NCBI RefSeq assembly: GCF_005116575.1
Contig: NZ_SWCN01000020.1
Span: 41,412-105,411, forward strand
Length of the DNA stretch: 64,000 nt
DNA from: Desulforhopalus sp. IMCC35007
GTDB taxonomy: Bacteria > Desulfobacterota > Desulfobulbia > Desulfobulbales > Desulfocapsaceae
Direction: 5' to 3'
In this document: one piece after another, positions 43,435-52,583 of the stretch
Numbering within the stretch: position 1 is the stretch's first letter
How the letters are laid out: each line of letters opens with the position of its first letter
Notes under the pieces: model-generated
The model's database searches: none
What the model was told of the DNA's origin: nothing
What the model saw: the letters and a program-made list of their open reading frames with translations, nothing else
Program-made: the position numbers and the translations under genes

Positions 43435-44903
43435 GACACATCCCCGTTAATCGGTATTTTCAGTATAAACTCAGCGCCCTGATCGATGGAGGATTCAATA
43501 ATAAGTCTGCCGTTATGCTCCTTCATGATCCTGTTGACAATACTCAAACCAAGCCCCGAACCGCTTTCCTTGGTTGTGAAAAATGGAGAGGTAATCTTGT
43601 AACGGATCGATTCAGGCACCCCGGGCCCTGTATCTCTCACTTTCAGAACAGCAACTTCTCCAAGGTCCGTATCCTCCTCCCGAGACTCTGAAATATAGAC
43701 ACGGCCACCCGGCTGCATGGCTTCGCAGGAATTCGTCACAAGGTTTACCAGTGCCTCCTTGATCCGGTCCGAATCAACGCACACCTTTGGCAGATCAATA
43801 CCGGGTTCATAGATAAGGTCAACGTCGTATTCCTTTAACCTGTATTCGAGGAGGATGATCACGGACTGGATTAATTCTGCCAGATTACATTCGCGAAGCT
43901 TGAGTTTTGGCGACCTGGCAAATTCCAGAAAATTCTGCACAATCTTATCTATCCTGGCTATTTCATCAGAGATGACGTTGAGGTCCTCATTCTGCACATC
44001 ATCGAGATTCAGCGTCCGGCTCAAAGAAAACATTCTCATTTTTATTGAGGTGAAAGGATTGCGGATGGTATGGGCAACCCCTGCAGCAAGCTCTCCCACC
44101 ATGGCCATACGTTCGGCCTGCATCAGATGTTTACGACTCTTTGTCAGCTCATCATGGGTCTGATCAAAATCACGCATCATCCCCTGCAAAGACTGCTTCA
44201 ACGATTCCACCTCATCTCGATTACTGTCTTTTGGGGAACTTCCCGCCTCAATTGCCAGCAAACGGATGGGCCCGAGAATATGTTGGTAGAGAAAAAAGAG
44301 AAAGATACAGGAAAGACTAATGAAAACAACAACGGCTCCGGTTACGACAGCCCGTAATTTTACGGCCTGCCGGGTATTTTTATCTTTTATTTTTTCAATA
44401 ATATCCCATTGTCGTTGACTAAAGGCCCGGCACTGTTCAAGTAAAGCAAAAAAAACGTGCCGCTGCTTTTCGTGAAGGCTGGAAATGTTTCCGTGGATAC
44501 TATGGCTTTTATAGTTCTCGATGGCATAGTCTTTCGCCTTGACATAAACCGCATACTTTTCGGCGATAATGTTCAGATCTTCCTTTTGCTCAGAACTTAA
44601 ATCAAAGGAAAGTGCCTTATCGAGATTCTGTTGAAAAATCTGGCGATACTGGCCAAGGGATTGGAGCCATTTGCTGTCACCATCCACCAGATAATAGGTC
44701 AAAAGTCCTTTTTGATTCGCCAGTCCAAGCTCCATATCTCCGGCGATTTTATGCAACACCAGCTCTTTATTGACCATGGTGGCAAAGGCATGATCAATCT
44801 GATAGGTGTACCAGAGCATACACACACCGCCACCCATAACAATAGCTGCCATGGCGATAAAGATTCCAAGAATTCGAGCTCTAAGACTTAAATGGGACAC
44901 CAT
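43431..44903 (-). CDS. Sensor histidine kinase, partner of the NtrC-family regulator
   Basis: ATG 44903 gives 490 residues with GAGGTAGGGG upstream. Two membrane helices (about residues 10-32 and 182-206) enclose a helical periplasmic domain like the four-helix-bundle MCP type. HisKA has VAHTIRNPFTSI, with threonine instead of the usual glutamate after the histidine, and the ATPase domain has NLVTNSCEAM, VRDTGPGVP and GSGLGLSIV. Its stop overlaps the regulator start by ATGA, so the two are made together. The stimulus is unknown. The cytoplasmic region lacks a PAS domain. Confidence 0.93.
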   Translation of the reverse strand: MVSHLSLRARILGIFIAMAAIVMGGGVCMLWYTYQIDHAFATMVNKELVLHKIAGDMELGLANQKGLLTYYLVDGDSKWLQSLGQYRQIFQQNLDKALSFDLSSEQKEDLNIIAEKYAVYVKAKDYAIENYKSHSIHGNISSLHEKQRHVFFALLEQCRAFSQRQWDIIEKIKDKNTRQAVKLRAVVTGAVVVFISLSCIFLFFLYQHILGPIRLLAIEAGSSPKDSNRDEVESLKQSLQGMMRDFDQTHDELTKSRKHLMQAERMAMVGELAAGVAHTIRNPFTSIKMRMFSLSRTLNLDDVQNEDLNVISDEIARIDKIVQNFLEFARSPKLKLRECNLAELIQSVIILLEYRLKEYDVDLIYEPGIDLPKVCVDSDRIKEALVNLVTNSCEAMQPGGRVYISESREEDTDLGEVAVLKVRDTGPGVPESIRYKITSPFFTTKESGSGLGLSIVNRIMKEHNGRLIIESSIDQGAEFILKIPINGDVS

Positions 44904-45090
44904 TCTTCTTCCCCTACCTCGGCAAATAGTAACACAAGCGGATATAATCCCCGTTGACCAGATATTATATTGTATTTTCAAATAAAAACTGACTTGTCAA
45001 TACAAATTAATTCCGACACATTATTCCTGCCTGTTGTTAACCATTGGTATCATTTTGTATGACTCAAACTTAGAGATAGGACAAGCCTGA

Positions 45091-45735
45091 TCAGCCGATG
45101 ACCGCCGGAAAGGTGAGGAATAAACGATTTTTTTCGCATTTCCATGATGCCCCCAGCTGCTCTGCCAGCAGTTTTTGTTCGGTATCCGGATACGAGCTGG
45201 ATGACAGGTCTGCATTTTCATGAAGGGTGAAACTCATACTTATCGTTGTCCCCTCGTTTATCGCTTCAATGGTAATCTCACTATTTTCCTGGGCCGTCTT
45301 AAAAAGTGTCAGCAAAGATAAATATACAAGTGATTCAAGAGAAATGAGATATGTCGTCAAGGCAACACCCGGCGGACAGATCAAAGTCGTTGTCAACTTT
45401 TTCATGTCAGCCTGACGGCCGGTCAATGCCACGACCAGTTGGAGAAGGTCGTCAAGGCTGCCATGGGCCAGACTGGTATCGGCGCTATGGGCGAAGCGGT
45501 TGAGATTTTTCATGATGATGTTGGCCCTGTCCACCTGCTTGGCAATGGTTTTAGTAACAGTATAAACCCTTTCAACGGCAACCCCACCGTCCTCTTCTGC
45601 CATCTGGGCGAAGTCCTCTAAAAGGCCCGCATTCTCGTTAATAATAGACAGGGTGTTTTTGATTTCATGGGAGATTGATGCAGAAATTTTAGCAAAGACC
45701 AGCACGCAGGCCCTATCGGTATTCATTTGTTCCAT
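45091..45735 (-). CDS. Histidine-kinase-like dimerisation protein without a recognisable ATPase domain
   Basis: The 214-residue soluble protein begins with a HisKA-type helix carrying SISHEIKNTLSIINENAGLL (His23), then the second dimerisation helix around IAKQVDRANIIMKNLNRFAH. The C-terminal half occupies the position of the catalytic domain but lacks the N box, the D-x-G-x-G motif and the GxGLGL loop. It could accept or relay a phosphoryl group, act as a phosphatase or scaffold, or be a degenerate kinase. It is encoded downstream of the response regulator at 45.9 kb, which probably interacts with it. Confidence 0.75.
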   Translation of the reverse strand: MEQMNTDRACVLVFAKISASISHEIKNTLSIINENAGLLEDFAQMAEEDGGVAVERVYTVTKTIAKQVDRANIIMKNLNRFAHSADTSLAHGSLDDLLQLVVALTGRQADMKKLTTTLICPPGVALTTYLISLESLVYLSLLTLFKTAQENSEITIEAINEGTTISMSFTLHENADLSSSSYPDTEQKLLAEQLGASWKCEKNRLFLTFPAVIG

Positions 45736-45741
45736 TATCAG

Positions 45742-45837
45742 CTACTCCAAATATATGAGCCGCACATACCCGGTAAAAGGTATCCCGTCGTTGAGATAGT
45801 TCATCAGGGAAAGTCCCGCCTGAACATCCATGTTCAT
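45742..45837 (-). CDS. Possible 31-residue small protein between regulator and kinase-like gene
   Basis: A frame from ATG 45837 to TAG 45742 lies exactly between the response regulator and the kinase-like gene, ending six bases before the latter's ATG. The product reads sensibly (LSLMNYLNDGIPFTGYVRLI) but has no known family and only a weak ribosome binding site. It may be a small protein or a coupling leader. Confidence 0.3.
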   Translation of the reverse strand: MNMDVQAGLSLMNYLNDGIPFTGYVRLIYLE

Positions 45838-45860
45838 TTCACAGTTTTTTTCGATTTGCC

Positions 45861-46265
45861 TCATTTCTCTGGAGCATTTTCATGGGCCATCTGAAATGCT
45901 TTTTCAATTTTTTTAATCAACTGCCCAAGATCCACAGGTTTCATCACATAATCAAAAGCGCCAAGCTCTTTACCCATTTCCCCCGCTTCCAGCGAACCAT
46001 GACCCGTGAGAATGATGACGACCAGATCCGGACAGGTCTTTTTCAGAGTGGCAAGCACCTCCAGGCCGTCAAGATCGGGCATCTTTAAATCGAGCAGAAG
46101 TACATCCGGTGGATCAATTTCTATCGCCTCAAGTGCCTGTTTGCCAGAGTTTACCATGCTTGCCGTATAATTTCTCAGATTCAACCGTGAAACTATGGTG
46201 GAGGCAAACTCAACCTCGTCATCGGCGATCAGCACCTTTAGTTTTCCGCTTTCAGTTTTGGTCAT
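45861..46265 (-). CDS. Response regulator (receiver only)
   Basis: The 134-residue protein, started at ATG 46265 (a GTG at 46274 is the alternative), is a single receiver: LIADDEVEFASTIVSRLNLR, phospho-Asp in VLLLDLKMPDLDGLEVL, the TGH switch and Lys in YVMKPVD. There is no output domain. It overlaps the end of the Cache kinase gene by about 14 bases, so the kinase is its partner, and the kinase-like protein encoded next may be its target or phosphatase. The same LDLKMP and KPV pattern recurs in the receivers at 50 and 51 kb, suggesting a small paralogous group. Confidence 0.9.
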   Translation of the reverse strand: MTKTESGKLKVLIADDEVEFASTIVSRLNLRNYTASMVNSGKQALEAIEIDPPDVLLLDLKMPDLDGLEVLATLKKTCPDLVVIILTGHGSLEAGEMGKELGAFDYVMKPVDLGQLIKKIEKAFQMAHENAPEK

Positions 46266-47973
46266 GATCTTCACTCTTTATGGGTAAAGTTATTGTAAAT
46301 GCAGTTCCCTGGCCAACATGGGATCGAACAGTTATATCGCCTCCAAGTTTTTTTACAAGTCCGTAGGTAATGGATAAGCCAAGGCCCGTCCCCTTGCCTG
46401 TCTCTTTGGTGGTAAAAAACGGCTCGAAAATATGTGGCAGTATATCAGTGGGTATACCTGAGCCGTTATCCTGAATAACTACCCGAACTTCCCCCGCCAC
46501 GAGGTGGGTCATAATCGTCACCAGACCTTCTTTGCTCATTGAGTCAATGGCATTGTTGGTGATATTTAAAAATATCTGCTGTAGTTGCAGATGATCACTG
46601 AGAATAGGCGGTAGGTCCTCTTGTAATTTAAGCTCCAGACGAATACGGCTGTGGAGCATGGAGTTTTCCAGGAACTGCATAACCTCTTTTATGACCTCAT
46701 TGACCTGCACGTTTTCATACTGCACGTTCGAACGGCGGGCAAAGCCCAGCAGACGATGGGTAATAGCCTTACATCTATCAACGCTCTGATCAATAACCTT
46801 CAGACAACCACTAATGGTTTCCTTGTGCTCAAAATCCGGTGAGAGAAGCATCAGGTCCTCTGCAAGACCCGTCTTCTGGTTGATAATCGCCAACGGATTG
46901 TTGATTTCATGCCCCACTCCTGCCGCCAGTCGACCGATCGAAGCCAGTTTATCGGTATGTTCAGCTTCCTGCAACATAGATACCTGTAATTCATCGGCTT
47001 TACGAATAAGGTTTGTCAGCATAGTCACCAGACCATATACGATGAGGAGGTTCAACACCAGACAGGCAACAACGATGACCAGCAATTTACTGCGGAAAGT
47101 CGTCCATTCCTCATGATGGATATAACGTTTTTCAACGAGCACCACCGACCAGGGCGTGTCCTTTATTTTATCCATTCCATAAAATAAATTTTCTCCTCCG
47201 GCTGATATTCCCTGCTGAATTCCAGGCTTGATATCTTCCACCAGCTGGGAAAGGTTTTGACCGAAATTCTCTGAGGTCGTCTGAAGATACCCTTCATCAT
47301 CCACCAGGAAAAGATCATCTGAGGCATTGGTTTTTATCGTATTTACAAACCGTTGCAGGGTAACCGCATCAATTGTGGCCCGCAACACCCAATGCTTTTT
47401 AGTTACCGGATTCTGGTTGGCCACGGCTATTGCAAAGTGCGGGACAAGGCGGTACCCCGAATAGACCCGGCTGATATAGACACCCCTTGCAATAACCTCT
47501 TTAAACCATTCCTCTTTTGAATAATCCGCTCCTTTAAGATCATAGGGCCCCCAGTAGCTTTGCTGTATACCATCCTGATCAATGACACCTATATCTGCAA
47601 AAAATTCATACTGCCGTTTTATCCGGTCAAAGAGTAATTCTAAATTATTATCAGTTGTAAGCTCTACGTAACGGTTTTTACTGGCGACAAAGATCACTAT
47701 GGATTTAAGGCTGTCAATCAGAGCTGCAATGGATCTGCTGGAACCAACAAGCCTCGACTCCAGCTGCCCCCGCTCTTCCTTTTGTAACAGTTCTTTGTAG
47801 TTATAGTAACCAAGCCCTGCCGTGGTGAGCACCGGCCCTATGGAAATTGCGATCATTATGAAAAAGAGAAGCAGGCGAACCTGGCTGTAGCTTCTTGGGT
47901 GAAGCTCGAAATTATCTACATCTTTGAAAGCATAGGGAACAATTTTATGAATAAAGGCAGAGAGTGGTTTCAT
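46252..47973 (-). CDS. Sensor histidine kinase with double-Cache periplasmic domain
   Basis: The 573-residue protein has helices at about residues 30-52 and 285-308 flanking a dCache_1 domain ([40 protein letters not shown]), then a linker and HisKA with the phosphorylated histidine in [12 protein letters not shown], and a HATPase with [18 protein letters not shown] and GTGLGLSIT. dCache kinases of this layout (DctB-like) often sense carboxylates or amino acids. The divergent-free neighbour upstream is a DASS carboxylate/sulfate transporter on the same strand, so a carboxylate input is plausible but unproven. Confidence 0.93.
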   Translation of the reverse strand: MKPLSAFIHKIVPYAFKDVDNFELHPRSYSQVRLLLFFIMIAISIGPVLTTAGLGYYNYKELLQKEERGQLESRLVGSSRSIAALIDSLKSIVIFVASKNRYVELTTDNNLELLFDRIKRQYEFFADIGVIDQDGIQQSYWGPYDLKGADYSKEEWFKEVIARGVYISRVYSGYRLVPHFAIAVANQNPVTKKHWVLRATIDAVTLQRFVNTIKTNASDDLFLVDDEGYLQTTSENFGQNLSQLVEDIKPGIQQGISAGGENLFYGMDKIKDTPWSVVLVEKRYIHHEEWTTFRSKLLVIVVACLVLNLLIVYGLVTMLTNLIRKADELQVSMLQEAEHTDKLASIGRLAAGVGHEINNPLAIINQKTGLAEDLMLLSPDFEHKETISGCLKVIDQSVDRCKAITHRLLGFARRSNVQYENVQVNEVIKEVMQFLENSMLHSRIRLELKLQEDLPPILSDHLQLQQIFLNITNNAIDSMSKEGLVTIMTHLVAGEVRVVIQDNGSGIPTDILPHIFEPFFTTKETGKGTGLGLSITYGLVKKLGGDITVRSHVGQGTAFTITLPIKSEDHDQN

Positions 47974-48015
47974 GGTATCAGCTATTCATATGTAGTAAAA
48001 ATAAAGGGGTCTCAT

Positions 48016-48100
48016 GGCACCCCTTTCTATTGCAAGCAGCAAGGGATGCCTCATTTTAAAGCGCCGGTTGACGGTCCGTTGTAGCGCCCCCGTCAACCGG
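48016..48100. terminator. Two strong hairpins after the DASS transporter gene
   Basis: GGCACCCCTT (48016-48025) pairs with AAGGGATGCC (48041-48050) with one mismatch, and CCGGTTGACGG (48064-48074) pairs perfectly with CCGTCAACCGG (48090-48100). They lie between the transporter stop and the downstream Cache kinase start on the minus strand. Neither is followed by a real T tract on that strand, so they may limit rather than stop read-through. Confidence 0.5.
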
Positions 48101-48127
48101 TTTTCATCCTTTACCCTCAGAATAGAA

Positions 48128-49675
48128 TCAGCCTCCTGCAGGTATTGTAACCGTCATACCCATTAATGGCCAGATTACAGTGATTGCGAGCCAGACGACA
48201 AACATTAGCAGAATACTTGCTGGAATCCCGTAGAGAAAAAACTGACCGGGAGTAAACTGCTTAGAACTGTAGGCAATTGCGTTAGGTGCAGCACCTACGA
48301 GCAGCAGAAAAGGCATACCAGCGGTAAGCAGCGAAGCAAAAAGAATAACTTCACCTGCAACGCCAAGATATGGTGCAATGACCAGTGCCACCGGCAAGGA
48401 AATTGCGATTGCCGCAACGTTCATGATGAAGTTGGTCATAATCATTACAAAAAACGCCATTCCCAGAATAAATACCACTCCTGAAGAGTCCTTAAACAGC
48501 TGCAGCCAGTTAATGGCCAGCCACTTGGCGGCGCCTGTGTCCCAAAGGCAGAAACCAATGGACATCGCACCTGAAAACAACAGGATTATATTCCAGGGTA
48601 TCTCTTCCAGATCTTTGATATTGAGGATGTTTAAAATAAAAAATGAGATAGTGGAAACAAGCAGGATTCCAGTCTTATCAAGTCCTTCAAGGGCCGGAAC
48701 GAAGTTTTTCAGGGCAATAATGAGAATCACCGAAAATACAATCAGGACAACGAGTATTTCATCCGTGGACCAGCGTCCCAGTCCTTCGTACATGCTCTTG
48801 GCCCGCTCCTTAAGACCTTCGATGCGGGCTTTTTCAGGTTTGCAGACCAGCATAAAAAACGCCCAGAGCATAAAGACCATCAACCAACCGATGGGAAACA
48901 TATACAGGGTCAACTGGAAAAAAGAGATATCAACATGCATGATATCCTTATAAAAACCAAGGGCTACGGCACCCCGTGCAGCACCCAGCAGGGTGATAAT
49001 ACTTCCCGCACCAGCCACATAGGCCATTCCGATAAACAGGCCTCTACCAAAACGGGTCGGCTCCTCATCTTCAGAATACAACGCATGAATTGCCATCAGC
49101 AGAGGAAACATGGTGGCGGCCACAGCGGTATGGGCCATAAGATGGGTGAGCAGTGCCGTCATTACAAAACAGCCAAGGTAGATCATACTTGTCCGTTCAC
49201 CGATGATGGAGAGCATCTTGTATGCAAGGCGCTTGGTTAAACCGGTTTTGGTAAAGACCATACCTATAACCAGAGAACCGAAAATGAACAGTACCGAAGG
49301 GTCCATAAAATCTTTGAAGGCAACCTTCGGATCTCTGATCAGAAACAGGGCCTGAAGGGTACCGATTGCCAGGCTGGTAACCCCGATGGGAACAACTTCA
49401 AAGACCCACCATATCGCGGCAAGACCAAAAACTGCAAGGGCACCTTTTGCCTGCCGGCTCAGCTCGAAACTGACCCCAAGAGGGTCAATTGCAGCGGCCC
49501 AGGGAGGAGAAAAATATATCCCTGTAAAAACTCCAAGACCGAGCAAAATAAAGAACACACGTTTCCAGTCAAACAGAAATATTCGTGGGCGAGCCACGCT
49601 CTCTGCAGGCTTAAGAATTTTATTTTCAACAATATCTTTTGTCAGGGACATTTGGGTCACCATTTCAATGTTCAT
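48128..49675 (-). CDS. DASS/SLC13-family sodium-coupled carboxylate (or sulfate) symporter
   Basis: The 515-residue protein has about a dozen membrane helices in the DASS fold. Recognisable blocks are the VVPIGVTSLAIGTLQALFLI region, FIFGSLVIGMVFTKTGLTKR, THLMAHTAVAATMFPLLMAI (containing the first Na+/substrate-binding hairpin) and MTNFIMNVAAIAISLPVALV near the end. Family members import dicarboxylates, citrate or sulfate with sodium. I cannot distinguish these by sequence. It is followed by hairpins and the Cache kinase gene, which may control it. Confidence 0.9.
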   Translation of the reverse strand: MNIEMVTQMSLTKDIVENKILKPAESVARPRIFLFDWKRVFFILLGLGVFTGIYFSPPWAAAIDPLGVSFELSRQAKGALAVFGLAAIWWVFEVVPIGVTSLAIGTLQALFLIRDPKVAFKDFMDPSVLFIFGSLVIGMVFTKTGLTKRLAYKMLSIIGERTSMIYLGCFVMTALLTHLMAHTAVAATMFPLLMAIHALYSEDEEPTRFGRGLFIGMAYVAGAGSIITLLGAARGAVALGFYKDIMHVDISFFQLTLYMFPIGWLMVFMLWAFFMLVCKPEKARIEGLKERAKSMYEGLGRWSTDEILVVLIVFSVILIIALKNFVPALEGLDKTGILLVSTISFFILNILNIKDLEEIPWNIILLFSGAMSIGFCLWDTGAAKWLAINWLQLFKDSSGVVFILGMAFFVMIMTNFIMNVAAIAISLPVALVIAPYLGVAGEVILFASLLTAGMPFLLLVGAAPNAIAYSSKQFTPGQFFLYGIPASILLMFVVWLAITVIWPLMGMTVTIPAGG

Positions 49676-49790
49676 CTACTCATTCTGACAGAAAAACAAA
49701 ATTTTCCATCATCTGCAAATACCTGCAGTTCCTTTGTCGTTTAAAACAGCTCAAGTAAAAGCCAAGAGACCTGGCATGCCTGCTATTTAT

Positions 49791-49814
49791 GTGATTCCTT
49801 TAATTGGGAATCAC
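49791..49814 (-). terminator. Hairpin at the end of the response-regulator gene
   Basis: GTGATTCC (49791-49798) and GGAATCAC (49807-49814) form a perfect eight-base stem that overlaps the stop codon of the regulator at 49811. It may act as a terminator or 3' stabiliser before the DASS gene; there is no T tract. Confidence 0.4.
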
Positions 49815-50251
49815 CAGGCTTTGGTTTTAAGAATCTGCTCTATCTCCTCCATGGACTTCTTCTGCAAAACGAGTATTCTTTTGGTTTTCAGCTCATTTAT
49901 TTTTTCGAGCAGGTCTTTCATGTCCACAGGCTTTTCAAGAAAGTCCTCCGCACCGAGTTTCATCGCCTCAGTCGTGGCCTTGACCGTCCCCTGACCACTC
50001 AGCATGATAATTTCAGCATCGGGATTGTTTTCTTTGATCCGCTTTAAGGTCTCCAGGCCATCCATACCCGGCATGGCAAGATCTATTACAATGGCGTCAA
50101 AGGTTTGTTTCTCCGCAAGGCCGACCGCCTCTTCCCCCCGGGTTGCCGCAGAGACCTTAAGACCACGCATCTCCAGTCGCTGAGACAAGGTCTTGATAAA
50201 GTCCTCTTCATCGTCGACAAGTAGCACTTTGGCGTGTAGATTTTTGTCCAT
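49811..50251 (-). CDS. Response regulator (receiver plus short helical tail)
   Basis: ATG 50251 (146 residues) follows AGGAGCACAA; a TTG seven codons upstream lacks such a site. The receiver has LLVDDEEDFIKTLSQRLEMR, phospho-Asp in IVIDLAMPGMDGLETL, the LSGQG switch and Lys in FLEKPVD. A helical tail (LEKINELKTKRILVLQKKSM) follows without a DNA-binding domain. It lies 30 bp after the cytidylate-kinase-like/receiver fusion and is clearly co-transcribed. The receiver is very similar in pattern to the fused one, as if they formed a phosphotransfer pair. Confidence 0.92.
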   Translation of the reverse strand: MDKNLHAKVLLVDDEEDFIKTLSQRLEMRGLKVSAATRGEEAVGLAEKQTFDAIVIDLAMPGMDGLETLKRIKENNPDAEIIMLSGQGTVKATTEAMKLGAEDFLEKPVDMKDLLEKINELKTKRILVLQKKSMEEIEQILKTKAW

Positions 50252-50281
50252 ATTGGTTGTGCTCCTCAACAAAATTTTTCT

Positions 50282-51499
50282 TTAAGATGCATGGACAACG
50301 GCGTGAACTTTGTCGTTGGCTGCTTTGATTGTAGCTGACAGTTCCTCTATATTTACCGGCTTATTCAAATAAGCGAAGGCCCCGAGTTCCAGACAATCCT
50401 CTCTGTCTTTTGCCGTTCCATGTCCTGTGAGAATTATCACCTCAACTTCAGGCGCGATCTCCTTGGTTTTGCGCAGAACTTCCACTCCATACATTCCTGG
50501 CATCTTTAAATCGAGAACCATAACATCCGGACGATCTTCCGCTATTAACTCCAGGGCCTGCTGGCCGTCAAAAACCCCATAGGTTCCGACGTCACGGCTG
50601 TTCAATCTCTGGGAAACGGTTTGCACAAATTCCCGTTCATCGTCAACAAAAAGGACCTTCGAGGGAAGCTCGAACTTTTGCTGGCGATACACGGACTCGA
50701 CATAACTTTTACACCTCTCTATACTTACCCCGGTAACACCAGATACCTGTTCGACCAATTCTGTAACCTCATTTTTCAGGCGGGAGAAACCGAGGACACT
50801 ATTATCGATAATCAGCGTGACATGGCCCGCTTTTACCCTGGAATCCATTTTGTGACCGTTTGCAAGTAACAGATGTTCTATTTCCGCCTGCATCTTCATG
50901 TCCTTTACCGCGCTCTGGGATTCAGGTGTTCGCAAAACAGATGTTTTATGAAAACTACTCAGAATTTCTTTGGTGATCTGTCGATGATTTTTGTCTTCCA
51001 CCGGAATAACCAGATCATATAGAGAGCTGTCATATGCCTCTTTTTTAAAAAGGAAATCGGTCCAGTAAAATGCACTCACATCGTGATGTCTGATATTCTT
51101 TTTCGCCTCTCCCCTATTCACCCCTTGAGTAATAGCCCGCTCGATTCTTCCTTCTTTTTGATCGACAACCAGAACCCTCAATACCTCTGTTACCGGCGGA
51201 GGAATAAGGGAAGTTAAAAAACCATGAAATAGATATTCAACAGGTGATGCGAGTTTATCGGCCAGGATCTGTTTGAACATATTTATAGATTTTTCTTTTT
51301 CCAGCGTGAACTGGTTGAAAACCGAAGTCTTACTGTACATTATCTTCTTCAACCGCTCGGGATTTACCGAAAAACGTTCGGCCGTCTCACCAAAAAGATT
51401 ATTATCGGTGTATACGGTAAGCGACAGAGTCTTCGATAATTCACCTATGATTCCTGAATCGAGAGTCGCGGAACACGGGAACAATGCGAGTGATGACAT
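50282..51499 (-). CDS. Cytidylate-kinase-like domain fused to BON-like and receiver domains
   Basis: ATG 51499 (GGAGGAG upstream) gives 405 residues; the longer frame to 51613 would contain the sigma-54 promoter. Residues 1-185 resemble the cytidylate_kin2 family: HGFLTSLIPPPVTEVLRVLV near 92 and the KKNIRHHDVSAFYWTDFLFK lid-like region near 133, ending SLYDLVIPVE. The N-terminal P-loop (usually GSGG.EIA) is reduced to DSGIIGELSKTL, so nucleotide phosphorylation is doubtful. Residues about 205-262 look like a BON domain (VKAGHVTLII, LVEQVSGVTGV). Residues 280-395 are an intact receiver (Asp330, Lys380). It forms an operon with the next receiver. Confidence 0.85.
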   Translation of the reverse strand: MSSLALFPCSATLDSGIIGELSKTLSLTVYTDNNLFGETAERFSVNPERLKKIMYSKTSVFNQFTLEKEKSINMFKQILADKLASPVEYLFHGFLTSLIPPPVTEVLRVLVVDQKEGRIERAITQGVNRGEAKKNIRHHDVSAFYWTDFLFKKEAYDSSLYDLVIPVEDKNHRQITKEILSSFHKTSVLRTPESQSAVKDMKMQAEIEHLLLANGHKMDSRVKAGHVTLIIDNSVLGFSRLKNEVTELVEQVSGVTGVSIERCKSYVESVYRQQKFELPSKVLFVDDEREFVQTVSQRLNSRDVGTYGVFDGQQALELIAEDRPDVMVLDLKMPGMYGVEVLRKTKEIAPEVEVIILTGHGTAKDREDCLELGAFAYLNKPVNIEELSATIKAANDKVHAVVHAS

Positions 51500-51577
51500 T
51501 TTTACTCCTCCTGTATTAAACAGTGATACTACAATCAGTAAATTATACAAAACGCCTAAAGTCTTTTGACTACAATT

Positions 51578-51593
51578 AGCAGTTTTCATGCCA
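51578..51593 (-). promoter_or_regulatory. Sigma-54 promoter of the kinase-like/receiver operon
   Basis: On the minus strand TGGCAT, five bases (GAAAA), CTGCT, with GG and GC ten bases apart. It lies about 80 bases upstream of the start at 51499 and points to it. Confidence 0.6.
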
Positions 51594-51901
51594 TGGACAC
51601 ATTTAGTTATCAATCTACTTCGTACGGTTCACAAATTCATTACCCCCCTATGTTTATTTAGTTTTACTCAATAATATCAAATTATTAGTAAAGAAAACGG
51701 TCACTATTTCAAAGACCAGCCAAAAGACAGGCGCTACAGTAAAACTCAAGACGGTGTCAGCTCTCTTTACAGATTGGAAAGATGCTTGACATATATCCTT
51801 TAAAACAACTCCAGGATCCGTCTGGATTCCATGGTGGAGATCTCTTTTAGTTTTTCGCTCTTTGAATGTGCAAGGCTGGCAACTCCTTTATACTCTTTTC
51901 T

Positions 51902-51915
51902 TGAGGTGAACCTCA
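51902..51915. promoter_or_regulatory. Palindrome upstream of the sigma-54 promoter (possible activator site)
   Basis: TGAGGT-GA-ACCTCA is a perfect 6-base palindrome, 24 bases before the -24 box of the rightward promoter. An overlapping inverted pair TTGCAGTTAC/GTAATTGCAA (51922-51955, one mismatch) follows. Enhancer sites usually sit farther away, so these may instead be operator sites. AATAAT/ATTATT at 51670-51686 is a third palindrome in this gap. Confidence 0.4.
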
Positions 51916-51938
51916 TAGTCATTGCAGTTACTAACGAA

Positions 51939-51954
51939 TGGCACTGTAATTGCA
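51939..51954 (+). promoter_or_regulatory. Sigma-54 promoter of the tandem universal stress protein operon
   Basis: TGGCAC (51939-51944), five bases (TGTAA), TTGCA (51950-51954): a perfect match to the -24/-12 consensus with GG-N10-GC spacing. Transcription would start near 51965, about 110 bases before the USP start at 52078. The intergenic gap 51500-52077 contains no gene. Confidence 0.8.
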
Positions 51955-52077
51955 AAAACATACACTGAAAGAGATGTTTCGAAGCTATGAAGGATAAAAA
52001 GGAGCATGAGGCGTGAGAAGACCTCTGTTCCAGTTAGTTGCAGATCTCTGCAAACACCATGGCAAATGGGGGCTGAA

Positions 52078-52581
52078 ATGAAAGAGATTAAAAAGGTGAT
52101 GGCTTGTGTAGATCTCTCAGACTATACAGTTCAGACGGTGGAACATGCGCTGACGCTGGTAAAAGACTTAGATGCAGAAATACTACTCTTTAACGTCATC
52201 GACAGTTCAGAGCTTGATGTTATGAGGAGTGCAAGCCCATACCTCCCAGGAGGCATCAGTGTCGAAAGTTATATTGAGCAGGCAAAGGTTGACCGCCGAC
52301 AAAAAGTTCAACAGATGTTTACTGAAAACTTTCCTGACAACACAACGAAAACAAGCATCAAGATCGACGTCGGCATGCCCTACGAAGCGATACTGAAGGC
52401 TGTGGAGTCTGAAAACATTGACACCGTAGTTATTGCCAATAAAGGAAAGAGTAATCTTCTGGGCACGCTGCATGGCTCTACCGGAGAAAAGGTTTTCCGC
52501 CATTCACCTGTACCGGTGCTTAGCGCGAGAAACCGGGAACGGTTTATCAGGAACCAGAAGAACCGCAACAAGGAGGCATAA
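52078..52581 (+). CDS. Universal stress protein (UspA family), first of a tandem pair
   Basis: The ATG at 52078 (GGGGG upstream) gives 167 residues with MACVDLSDYTVQTVEHALTL at the start, and at the end NKGKSNLLGTLHGSTGEKVF then RHSPVPVLSAR. The G-2x-G-9x-G(S/T) ATP site is present as GKSNLLGTLHGSTG, in modified spacing. It is the nearest relative in the window of the USP at 37.5 kb. It is controlled by the sigma-54 promoter and followed after two bases by the second USP gene. Confidence 0.93.
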   Translation: MKEIKKVMACVDLSDYTVQTVEHALTLVKDLDAEILLFNVIDSSELDVMRSASPYLPGGISVESYIEQAKVDRRQKVQQMFTENFPDNTTKTSIKIDVGMPYEAILKAVESENIDTVVIANKGKSNLLGTLHGSTGEKVFRHSPVPVLSARNRERFIRNQKNRNKEA

Positions 52582-52583
52582 CA

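Noticed and set aside
44964..45000. TTGACA and TATAAT motifs upstream of the NtrC-partner kinase
   Set aside because: On the minus strand they are 25 bases apart, too far for a sigma-70 promoter.
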